A stretch of DNA of 64,000 nt from Paralichthys olivaceus (lineage: Eukaryota; Chordata; Actinopteri; Pleuronectiformes; Paralichthyidae). The notes beneath the pieces are model-generated. The model was not told the origin of the DNA. It did no database searches and worked only from the letters and a program-made list of their open reading frames with translations. Numbering within the stretch: position 1 is the stretch's first letter; every line of letters starts with the position of its first letter. Location: the NCBI RefSeq assembly GCF_024713975.1, contig NC_091116.1, forward strand, positions 9,764,986 through 9,828,985, in the 5' to 3' direction. The position numbers and the translations under genes are program-made. Of this stretch, positions 9,256 through 19,284 are shown one piece after another.

Positions 9256-12236
9256 TGACAAGATGGCGGCGCGTGAACAACGCGTCGCAGCGTCTCTCCA
9301 GAATCTGCAAAATAGTTGTTTTCTGCCTATTTGTTTTGAGTCTGATCACTAAGAACAGTCTCGCAAATATCTCATATAGTCGTCAGCAACTTTTGGATAT
9401 CGGATCGTGCGATTCCGACCACTTTATCGACGGTCTCCGGCTCATCCCAGAGATCTCCAGGACAGCGGTAGCTATCAACCCAGCTACGCCGACCGGAAGT
9501 GCTCACAGGCGGCGTCAAGACCGTAAGCAAAAGCGGGGTAAGCGAGGAGGGCTACGAGCTAGGCTAAAGCTAACTCCTCACCGGCTTTCTCTACCCAGCA
9601 TATTCCTCGCCAATGTCCGGTCTCTGGCGAATAAAATGGATGAACTGCGGCTGCGGATCACCACTCATAAATGGATTATGGACTGCAACGTCATGATCTT
9701 CACGGAAACATGGCTCAACAGCGGCGTTCCCGATAGCGCCATCGAGCTAACGGGGCGCTACATCCTCCGGGCAGATAGAACAACAGAGGACTCCGGTAAG
9801 ACCAGAGGCGGTGGACTATGCATCTATGTTAACAAAGCTTGGTGTACGGACACTGCTATCATCGAGAGTCACTGTTCTGCTGACCTTGAATATCTCATGG
9901 TTAGGTGTTAGTTTAGGTGTAGACCGTTCTATTTGCCCAGAGAGTTCACATCTACTGTTGTGACTGCAGCTTATATCCCCCCAGATGCTAACGTTAAGCT
10001 GGCAATGAAAGAACTGCATTCTGCCATTAGCAAGCAACAGACTTTGCATCCTGAGGCAGCCTTTATTGTTGCGGGTGACTTTAACCACTCTAACCTGAAG
10101 ACTGTACTCCCCAATTTTCAACATGTCTCCTGCCCTACGAGAGGAGACAAGACTTTGGACAAGGTTTATACCAACATGGCTGATGCTTACAAGGCAGTCC
10201 CCCTCCCCCACCTAGGTCAGTCTGACCACCTCTCTTTGTTCCTTCTCCCCAAATACACACCACTCATCAAACGTGTGAAACCCACAGTGAGGACAGTCAA
10301 AGTGTGGCCAGAGGGAGCAGACTCTGCACTACAGCTTCGGTTCGAACACCCGGACTGGAGTGTGTTTGCCACTCAAGCCACACTGGACTCCCACACGGAC
10401 ATTGATTCCTATGCCTCATCCGTTCTGGACTTCATTAACATGAACATCGACAGTGTCACCACCCTTAAACACATCACTACCTTCCCAAACCAGAAGCCAT
10501 GGATGAACAAAGAGGTCCGTCTACTACTGAAGGCACGAGACACCGCTTTCAGGTCAGGTGATGCTCAGGCCTACAGTTCATCCAGGGCTGACCTGAAGAG
10601 GGGCATCAAGCAGGCCAAGCACTGCCACAAGCTCAGGATCGAGGAGCACTTTAAGAACAACTCTGACCCCCGACGCATGTGGCAAGGCATCCAGGCCATA
10701 ACAGACTATAAACCCACTAGAACCACCCCCCAAAACAGTGCTGCCTCCTTTCCTGACGAGTTAAACAGCTTTTATGCACGCTTCGACAGGGACAACCAGG
10801 AGGCTGCCATCAAGGCTGTGGTCACTTCAGACCACCAACCCCTTACACTCTCCTCCACCGACGTGTGTGCTGCACTGAGCAGGATAAATGCACGCAAGGC
10901 CGCTGGCCCTGATGGCATACCCGGACGCGTGCTCAGGGCCTGTGCTGGGCAGCTAGCTGAGGTCTTGACTGACATTTTCAACCTGTCTCTGGCCCAAGCT
11001 ACTGTCCCCGCCTGCTTTAAAAATACCTCCATCTTGCCGGTGCCAAAACACTCCACTGCAGTGAGCCTCAATGACTTCTGCCCTGTTGCACTGACCCCCA
11101 CCATCATGAAGTGCTTCGAGAGGATGGTCCTGGCTCACCTCAAAAGCTGCTTACCACCCACACTGGACCCCTTCCAATTCGCCTACCGTAAGAATAGGAG
11201 CACGGAGTATGCCATCTCCACGGCATTACACTCTGCCCTTTCTCACCTGGACAATAAAAACAGCTATGTGAGGATGCTGTTCATTGACTTCAGTTCAGCC
11301 TTCAACACTGTCATCCCCTCCAAACTGATCATGAAACTCAGTCACCTGGGTATCAACCCCTCCCTCTGTAACTGGTTACTGGACTTCCTAACCAACAGAC
11401 CCCAGACTGTTAGGTTAGAGAACCACACCTCCTCAACCCTCACCCTGAACACAGGCGTGCCACAGGGCTGCGTGCTAAGTCCTCTTCTCTACTCCCTCTT
11501 CGCCCACGACTGCATACCTGTACATGGTTCCAACACCATTGTCAAGTTTGCAGACGATACAACGGTGATTGGCCTCATCAGCGACAACGATGAGTCGGCC
11601 TACAGAGAAGAGGTCCAGCATCTGGCGCTGTGGTGCGCTGACAACAACCTGGCCCTCAACACCATGAAGACCAAAGAGCTTATTGTGGACTTCAGGAAGA
11701 AAGATGACGCACACACCCCCATCCATATCAACGGGATGGAGGTTGAGCGTGTTGCCAGCTTCAAGTTCCTGGGTGTCCACATCTCTGAGGACCTCTCTTG
11801 GACCCTTAGCACCTCATCAATAGTCAAGAAGGCACACCAGCGTCTCTTTTTCCTGAGGAGACTGAAGAAGGCCCATCTGTCTCCTCAGATTCTGGAGAAT
11901 TTCTACCGCTGTACCATTGAGAGCATTCTCACTAACTGCATCACAACATGGTATAGCAGCTGCTCTGTCGCCGACCGAAAAAGACTGCAGAGGGTGGTGA
12001 AAACTGCCCAACGCATCACCGGTTCCACTCTTCCCACCATTGAGGCTGTCCAGAGCAAGAGATGTCTGCGGAGGGCGCGCAGCATCACCAAGGACAGCTC
12101 ACACCCCAGCCACAGACTGTTTGCTCTCCTCCCCTCTGGGAGGCGCTACAGGGTCCTCCGTTCCCGTACGAGCAGGCTCAAGAACAGCTTCATCTCTGTG
12201 GCTGTCACCCTACTGAACTCTGCTCCACGGAGATAG
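9255..12236 (+). pseudogene. LINE ORF2 (AP endonuclease-reverse transcriptase), one in-frame stop
   Basis: The frame encodes an N-terminal basic region, an AP endonuclease (FLANVRSLANKMDEL, IFTETWLN, AYIPPDAN, VAGDFNHSNL, GQSDHLSLF) and a reverse transcriptase (RKAAGPDGIPGRVL, PFQFAYRKNRSTEYAI, catalytic FIDFSSAFNT, GVPQGCVLSPLLYS, catalytic FADDTTVIG, LGVHISEDLSW), ending with the conserved LLPSGRRYR region. The same frame runs from 9255 to 12236 except for a TAG at 9909-9911. That stop lies in a near-perfect 12-bp tandem duplication (9901-9912 against 9913-9924). Without it the frame is about 993 codons, close to full length for this group. The element therefore looks young but inactive as it stands. 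Confidence 0.9.
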
Positions 12237-12291
12237 CCCCCCCCCACCCCTGAGACTATACCTCCCACTTCCCCCCTGGCTGACTGCCGCA
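9256..12291 (+). mobile_element. Near-complete L2/CR1-like LINE nested in LINE-B
   Basis: The element begins with an AAGATGGCGGCGCG-type 5' end and contains one long endonuclease-reverse transcriptase frame ending at 12236. A short C-rich 3' UTR follows and stops at about 12291, where antisense LINE-B resumes. No canonical microsatellite tail or clear target duplication is visible, so the 3' end is probably truncated or rearranged. Confidence 0.85.
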
Positions 12292-12495
12292 CACCTCTCC
12301 AGAGGGTGATGGGGGGAGGTGGGGGGTTGTTGCTCTGAGAAGCAGTGGAGGCAGTCGTAGAGGCAGTGGAGGGTCCGCTGGGGGTGGGGGCGTTGTTGTT
12401 GAACCTATTGAAGAACATGTTCAGCTCGTTCGCACGTCGTTCATTCCCAGCTGCTCCCTCACCTCTCCTCTGGAAGCCGGTGATCTCCTTCATCC
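12292..12495 (-). mobile_element. LINE-B copy 2, upstream segment beyond the nested L2
   Basis: On the minus strand this reads ANELNMFFNRF with surrounding G/P/S/T-rich sequence, the segment that precedes the RT domain in this LINE. It matches 16022-16140 in copy 3, which supports its being the displaced continuation of the element at 7677-9255. Confidence 0.75.
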
Positions 12496-12522
12496 CAATA
12501 AGTAAATGAACTAACTGTAAAA

Positions 12523-12555
12523 CTTAGACCGTAAACCCTAAGTTTACGGTCCAAG
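12523..12555. repeat. Short inverted repeat (hairpin)
   Basis: CTTAGACCGTAAAC at 12523-12536 is the reverse complement of GTTTACGGTCCAAG at 12542-12555 with one mismatch. It is probably a relic of a small inverted-repeat element. A decayed half is present near 16155. Confidence 0.6.
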
Positions 12556-12559
12556 TTAC

Positions 12560-13288
12560 GGTCTGAGTAAACCCCCCCCCCTCTCTCTATGCGCAATGCG
12601 AATACTGATTTAAATAAACAATTTGTTAATAACGGTTGGTAATAACAGGTCTCTGTAGGTGATGTGAGCTGAAGGTAGTGGGAGTGTATGTTGCGAGTTT
12701 AGGGGGCACGTCAGCCAGAGCTGTAGTGTGTGTGTATGTGAGTGAATGAGTGAGACTGCTGCCTGCTGAACAGAGGGTCGCAGGGAGAAGGATCTGAAGT
12801 GCCCGTGTTTCGGCTACAAAACCCCGCCTGGTCGCGTCTGACTTTCAACAGTGAGTCACGCTGTGCAAGTGCAATTCCTGTGGTCTCACCTGTCATGCAG
12901 TGTACCCACTCGCAAAACAGCCGCTGATGTGTTTTTTTCCACAGTCGAATATTAATTTTCACAATCGAATCAATCAATCAAACAATCTGGTTCGCAACAG
13001 AGCAGTTCCCATACCAACCCGTAATACAGCTTGTAAGGATGCTCTCGATGGTAAAGCGGTAGAAGTTCACCATGATGTCTGAAGAGAGGTGATTTTTCTT
13101 CAGGGTCATCAGGCAAAATCTTCAATAGGTTCAGCTCACAGTCATCAACACAGCCCCTCCTTGGACTTGATACATTTTTTTTTTTTTTGCAGAAGATAGA
13201 TTCTGTATTCTTCCAAGTCAATACTGTTGGCTTATGTTGTTGGTAGCTTCTTTGAACACGTCCCGCAAAAACATGTTTTGTCATGTGA
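12560..13288. repeat. Duplicated block upstream of tRNA-Gly unit 2
   Basis: This block is repeated at 16165-16625 and, beyond an insertion there, at 19007-19242. Its right half contains antisense LINE sequence (minus-strand translation near 13010-13060 gives a FYRFTIESIL-like peptide), and its last 100 bp form the conserved tRNA-Gly 5' flank. It shows that units 2 and 3 of the tRNA array arose by segmental duplication. Confidence 0.75.
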
Positions 13289-13359
13289 GCATTGGTGGTT
13301 CAGTGGTAGAATTCTCGCCTGCCACGCGGGAGGCCCGGGTTCGATTCCCGGCCAATGCA
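13289..13359 (+). tRNA. tRNA-Gly (GCC), unit 2
   Basis: Identical over 71 nt to the copy at 7038, with the same anticodon loop TGCCACG and B box, and followed by the same T-containing 3' flank. Confidence 0.97.
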
Positions 13360-13486
13360 ACATACTTTTAACTTTTATACATGAATATGCCTGATCAAAA
13401 AAATCACTTTTGCTTGTTCAAGAGAAAGAAGGCATTCGTGGCTTTTGATGTGCCAATGTCTGAAATTCAATGCATTTCATAATATG

Positions 13487-14290
13487 AGCTGTAAGATAGC
13501 AACCATTATGGGAAACGTGAGGTCTCTGGGGAATAAGATGGACTCTGCGCGCTTGTGGGGAGCAGCTGGATGTTTCGCGAGAGCAGCCTCATGTGACTGT
13601 CTACATCCCTCCCTCAGCTGATGAAGCGGCAGCTGTAGATTGTGTCCGGTGGCACAGGCCCTCTTGTAGGTGTCTTTACACTCTTTCAGGCACATGTCTG
13701 TTCCTGATCTGGATAAGCGAGTTACAAAGACACCTCCTTGTTAGTATAGTGGTGAGTATCCCCGCCTGTCACGCGGGAGACCGGGGTTCAATTCCCCGAC
13801 GGGGAGAGAGCACTTTTTTTATTGCTGCAGGACTCTTTTGAAAAGGTGTTCCTAAACCAGAAACCATGGCTGCACAGGAATGTCCGGACTCAGCTCAGAG
13901 CACGGGATGCTGCCTACAGGTAGGAGACAGTCTGGAACAACTCTTCACCGACCAGCCATGACACCACGCTTACTGAGATCCACTCTGTTGAAGATAGACA
14001 TCACCAAAGCACCAGAACCAGACATAGTATCAGGCTGAACCCTGAAATCATGTGCCGACCAACAAGCAGGGGTGTTTACCAACATCTTTAACCTCTTCTT
14101 GCAACAGTCTGTGGTCCCCACATACCTCAAATCCACCTTCATCACCTACATACATCTGTGCCAAAAAAATAAACTGTCAGAGACCTCAATGACCATTGCC
14201 CAATAGCCCTGACACCAATTGCAATGAAGTGCTTTTAGAGACTTGTGCTTTCCCACATCAAGACCAACATCCCCAATGATCTGGGAACAC
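13487..14290 (+). mobile_element. LINE-derived sequence around tRNA-Asp, unit 2
   Basis: Same order as in unit 1 (NVRSLGNKMD, then TVYIPPSADEAAA, tRNA-Asp, then a QKPWLHRNVRTQLRARD-like segment). Here the LINE continues into a degenerate RT region (about 13920-14290) containing a [19 protein letters not shown]-like stretch with several stops. Unit 1 has lost about 0.9 kb relative to this copy. Confidence 0.7.
13735..13806 (+). tRNA. tRNA-Asp (GTC), unit 2, acceptor-stem variant
   Basis: 72 nt. It differs from the other copies at position 5 (TCCTTG instead of TCCTCG), which turns a C-G acceptor pair into T-G. All other features, including the anticodon loop CTGTCAC and the T-run terminator, are intact. 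Confidence 0.95.
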
Positions 14291-14789
14291 CTCTGCCAGC
14301 TGAACTGCACACACCTTGAGAGCATGGCCAGGGATGCTGTCAGGCCCAGGAGCCCTATGTGTGTTGATCTTTTTTAGGGATCTGCACACATCTGCACTGG
14401 ATGAAACCAGGGGGCAGGGGCAGGGATCCTGAGCCTTCTGTACCTCCACAGCCGGGGGTCTCTCAAAGCGTGCATAAAATGTGTTCAGTTCATCTGGGCG
14501 AGATGCACGCACTTCCTCGGCACCACTTGTTCTTTTATAGACTGTTATAGTTTTTAGTCCAGACCACATGTTTCTAGCGTTGGAGCCCTTGTAGTCAGAC
14601 TCCACTTTTTTCAAAAAATATCTTTTAGCACTGCTAATAGCTCTCCGGAGCGCATACCTGGAGTTCCTGTATTCATCCAAATCACCGGCGCTGTGCGCGA
14701 CAGCATGAGCTTTGAGTTTGGCTCAGACCTCGCCATTTATCCAGCGCTTCTGATTTGGGAATGTTCGTTTTGCCAGCATCCTGTTCTCC
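14291..14789 (-). mobile_element. Antisense LINE fragment (pre-RT region)
   Basis: The minus strand encodes LKKVESDYKGSNARNMWSGL, PDELNTFYARFERP and NTHRAPGPDSIPGHALK, the linker and first RT block of an L2-like LINE distinct from LINE-B. It is disrupted at both ends. Confidence 0.8.
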
Positions 14790-16140
14790 ACCACCTCCTC
14801 CAGAGTGTGCAAAAGACAATATTAATGTATAAAATGGTCTGTAATATCAAAATGGTTTAAATTAACACATCAAAGAAGTAAATGTTCCAGTATATGGGGC
14901 GTAGTGTAGTACAGGGTACATGGTGCAAGGGTGACAGGTATATTAGTGCAGTTCTGTGATGGTGGCTCTGACAGAGGTAAATGAGTTATATAGTCTTATT
15001 GCGGTTGGAATTAATGATTTCCTGTATTGCTCCTTAAAGCAGCGGGGTTGGATGAGCCTGTGGCTGAAGCTGCTCTTTAGCTTGTCCAGTGTTTTGTGGA
15101 GGGGGTGAGAGGGATTGTCCATGATTGCCAGCAGTTTTGCCAGCATCCTGTTCTCCACCACCTCCTCCATGGTGACAAGCTTAGAGTCAACCACAGACTC
15201 AGCTTTCCTGATGATTTTGTTCAGTCTGTTGGCGTCCTTTGTCTTGATGCCCGCACCCCAGGACACCACAGCAAAGAAGATGGTGCTCGCCACAACAGAC
15301 TGATAGAACATGTGCAGCATCTTGTTGCAGACATTGAAGGACCCGAGCCTCCTCAGGAAGTAAAGCCGGCTCAGGCCCTTCTTGTAGACGGCCTCTGTGT
15401 GGGTGGACCAGTCCAGTTGATTGTCCAGTGTGATACCCAGGTACTTGTAAGCAGGTACCACCTCCACATCCGTCCCACCGATGCAGACAGGAGAGGGCAC
15501 GGGCTTGTTCCTCCTGAAATCCACCACCATCTCTTTCGTCTTCTCCACATTGAGCTGCAGGCCGTTCTCCCCACACCACTTCACAAAGCGGTCGACCAGG
15601 TCCCTGTACTCAGCCTCCCCCCGCCCTCAACACACCCCACAATGGCCGTGTCATCAGAGAACTTCTGCAGATGACACGACTCAGTGCAGTGCTTAAAATC
15701 AGCAGTGTATGTGGTGAAGAGGAAGGGGGACAGTACAGTTCCCTGGGGGGCCCTGATGTTACTGATCAGACACACAGTTCTGTAATCTCAAAAACTGTGG
15801 CCTGCCCGTCAGATAGTCATCGACCCAAGTGATGAGGGGAGCACTCACCCGCGTGCCCTCCAGTTTGGCCTTCAGCAGTCTGGGCTGGATGGTGTTGAAG
15901 GCGCTGGAGAAATCGAAAAACATGATCCGGTCTGAGGTGTTGGGACTGTCCAGGGAGGAGTAGGCCTTCTGCAGCAGGTAGATGATTGCATCATCAACCC
16001 CCAAGATGGTGACGGGTGTGGTGTGGGGCAGAGGGTGATGGGGGGAGGTGGGGGGTTGTTGCTCTGAGAAGCAGTAGAGGCAGTCGTAGAGGCAGTGGAG
16101 GGTCCGCTGGGGGTGGGGGCGTTGTTGTTGAACCTATTGA
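14790..16140 (-). mobile_element. LINE-B copy 3, antisense, internally deleted
   Basis: On the minus strand this gives KTKEMVVDFRRNKPVPS, LGITLDNQLDW, YFLRRLGSFNVCN and FFDFSSAFNTIQP. It keeps the 8 nt missing from copies 1 and 2, so its C-terminal frame is longer (14943-15584), but it has a different frame break in the C-run near 15620. About 370 bp of RT sequence present in copy 2 is deleted at about 16003, where it joins the upstream G-rich segment. Confidence 0.9.
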
Positions 16141-16164
16141 TACCCAGGTACCGTAAAACTTAGA

Positions 16165-16617
16165 CCGTAACCCCCCCCCTCTCTATGTGCAATGCGAATA
16201 CTGATTTAAATAAACAATTTGTTAAAAACGGTTGGTAATAACAGGTCTCTGTAGTTTAGGGGGCACGTCAGCCAGAGCTGTAGTGTGTGTGTATGTGGGT
16301 GTGTATGTGAGTGAATGAGTGAGACTGCTGCCTGCTGAACAGAGGGTCGCAGGGAGAAGGATCTGAAGTGCCCGTGTTTCGGCTATAAAACCCCGCCTGG
16401 TCGCGTCTGACTTTCAACAGTGAGTCACGCTGTGCAAGTGCAACTCCTGTGGTCTCACCTGTCATGCAGTGCACCCACTCGCAAAACAGCCGCTGATGTG
16501 TTTTTTCCACAGTCGAATATTAATTTTCACAATCGAATCAATCAATCAAACAATCTGGTTCGCAACAGAGCAGTTCCCATACCAACCTGTAAAACAGCTT
16601 GTAAGGATGCTCTCGAT
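16165..16617. repeat. Duplicated block upstream of tRNA-Gly unit 3, left part
   Basis: Paralogous to 12560-13050, with small indels. It ends in an antisense LINE segment (minus strand FTIESILTSCFTGWYGNCS) and is cut at GGTAAAGC by the 2381-bp insertion that follows. Confidence 0.8.
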
Positions 16618-16625
16618 GGTAAAGC

Positions 16626-19006
16626 CAAGCGGCAACATCCCGGGCTGAGCTCTGAGGCCAATACGGAAGTGCAAATAACTGCAGTTCACTGGGTGGCCAC
16701 TTGAGGCTGGCTCCAAGAGGGAGTCAATTCCCATTGACTCCCATGTTAAAAAGCCCGACTTTAGAGCAGAATTAAACGTGTTTACAGCCTGGTTCAAAAA
16801 ACGGTAGTCTCAATCAGTAAGTTCTTCCTCCATGACAACTCTGGGGGGGGTGAATTTTTTTCTAACTCGCTCGTTTAGATAATATAGAGGTTTGAAATTA
16901 TGAATAATTATCACTTGATTGACACGTGACGTCACCGTTAGCTCTTCACTCTGGCTGTTAGCCTGAGGTCTGCTCGGCTTCACCTGAGCTAACAGGCTAA
17001 TCCCCGTCACCGAGCACGAGTCTGTGGAGGAGTTTTCACTCACATGTCGGATGAATATCATCGTTTGTTGTTGGGCTGATTGTCCTGACGGAGAAGTGGA
17101 AGACGTCTGTGCTGCAGTGTCTGTGGTGAGTAAAGTACTGTCTTTGATTTACGTGTCAGTAGTGATGAGCAGGTATCATTGTGTCTGTACCTGGCTGGTT
17201 AGCTTAGCTCCGCTAACCTCCAGGCAAGATACCAGCAGTAACGGCGATGCTAACGGGAGGGATGGGAGTTATTAACCCGACATGAAGCGTCCACACAGCG
17301 GAGAGAGGAGCGTTAGAGTTCATGGTGATAAATCTTTTAAACTGATGGCGACTGTGTTTAGTGAATATCATCAAGTTAGATATTTAATGTTATGTAAAGT
17401 TGTTCAGCTCGCCAACCTATTTGACTTGACTACGTTACTGTGAGTAACTTCAGTATTAATGTTTTATTAGATTATTGTTTCAGAAATAACGTTAGTGTAG
17501 CTGCTGCAGTGTGAAACTTGTTGAGCTGGACTTTATTTATGAATGAACAGTTTACCTACCCTGTTTTCATAACTTACTAACAATTAAAGCAAATTATTGC
17601 ACATGATGCATTACATTATATAAACAATACTTTTAATGTGAAAGAACTCCATACTGCACATTCATTGTAGTAGACTGTTTAATCCCAAACCATATTCAGA
17701 TACATATTTGAATATCCACAGAATATAAGGACACAGACTTTGTTTGAAAGTAACACGTATCTCTGCAATAATGTCATACTTTTATGTTTCCTGTCATTTT
17801 ATTAGGGACGGACGAACCTGAGGGACACAGCTGTGCTGACCGTGTTCGGTCTCTTATGGCAAAAAAGAAAAGACAACACTTTTTATCTAAGGTTTATCAA
17901 ATCAGAAAGTAAAAGATGAACATTGTTGTGATAGTGTTAATTTTACCAACCATAATGGATATAGAAATTGACTCAATATTATTAACATGTTGACCAGCCT
18001 GAAGCTGCCGATCTCCACCATGTTGCTGCTGCCACAGTGGATTCTGAGGACATCAGGTGTTGCAGTGCTTCATGAAATGAAAAAAGTCATGTTAAAGGAT
18101 GTTTTATGCTGAAATCATTGTCACATCTGTAGATATTAAGGAACAGAGGAGAAACATGATAATTTACAGATACTGTAGAAGACAATAATTACAATAATTT
18201 TGACACGTGTAATATCAGCTGTGTTAAGCAGCCAAGACGGGTACCTACAGTTTATTCTGTGTTCAGCAGGTGGAAGCACCACAAATTTCAGCCAAACTGA
18301 TGTACTAAAAGAAATTATAATCACATCTAAACTGTCATATAATTACACATCTGCACTGAATCTAATTCACTGTTAATTCATAACAGGCTAAAAAAGAGGT
18401 TGTAATAGTAATGGCGGTTATACAAGTCTGTATCACATGCAGCTTATTAATATTAACTTATTAAAATTACAATCAAATGACAAAACACAACTCTTTACTG
18501 AAGCTATTTAACTTGCTTCAAACTTCATTAGATGTTTTAAATAAACGGTGAATTACCTCAATAACATCCAAAACCACTTGAGGCATGTAAGTATGTGGTA
18601 TGATTATAATAATAAATAAATCAATAGGTTTTGTTGTTGTAAACTTTCAGTGTAACTTACCTCTGTTCGGTTCGATGTTACGACCGCGACCATCCCGGAG
18701 CAACAACACCGCAGCGCTAGCCGGTTAGCAGTCGCGGGTAGCATTTAGCCTAGCTCCTTAGCCTGAGCTAACCAGGTAACGATGAGCTCTGTGGGCGTGG
18801 CCCAGTTGTCAGTCTTCACTCGGCCCGCCTAGCGTCCACACGCGCGCCTCCTTTTTGCCCATATATGGGTTAGCCCGGAACTAGGAGGAGTCAGGCCCCG
18901 GCAAGATGGCGCCGGGTGAAACGCCCACTACGAGCCTCATTTTCACTCTTCAGAAACCAACGGGTGACGTCACGGACACTACGTCCATCTTTATATACAG
19001 TCTATG
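16626..19006. mobile_element. hAT-like non-autonomous element with 8-bp target duplication
   Basis: The uninterrupted paralogous site at about 13052 reads GATGGTAAAGCGGTAG. Here GGTAAAGC occurs on both sides (16618-16625 and 19007-19014), bracketing exactly 2381 bp. The insert begins CAAGCGGCAAC and ends TCTATG, so the termini are CA and TG, but longer terminal inverted repeats are not evident. Near each end there is a GTGACGTCAC palindrome (about 16925 and 18964). No transposase frame is present; the interior is mostly AT-rich and non-coding. The 8-bp duplication and CA/TG ends suggest hAT-type mobilisation. I recognise the end sequences as similar to repeats common in fish but cannot name the family. 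Confidence 0.7.
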
Positions 19007-19242
19007 GGTAAAGCGGTAGAAGTTCACCATGATGTCTGAAGAGGGGTGATTTTTCTTCAGGGTCATCAGGCAAAATCTTCAATAGGTTCAGCTCATAGTC
19101 AACACAGCCCCTCCTTGGACTTGATACATTTTTTTTTTTTTTGCAGAAGATAGATTCTGTATTCTTCCAAGTCAATACTGTTGGCTTATGTTGTTGGTAG
19201 CTTCTTTGAACACGTCCCGCAAAAACATGTTTTGTCATGTGA

Positions 19243-19284
19243 GCATTGGTGGTTCAGTGGTAGAATTCTCGCCTGCCACGCGGG
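19243..19284 (+). pseudogene. tRNA-Gly (GCC) unit 3, 5' part of a split gene
   Basis: The first 42 nt match the intact tRNA-Gly through the anticodon stem (ends CACGCGGG). The sequence then breaks into the inserted element at 19285. The A box is retained and the B box is displaced 3.4 kb downstream. Confidence 0.9.
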
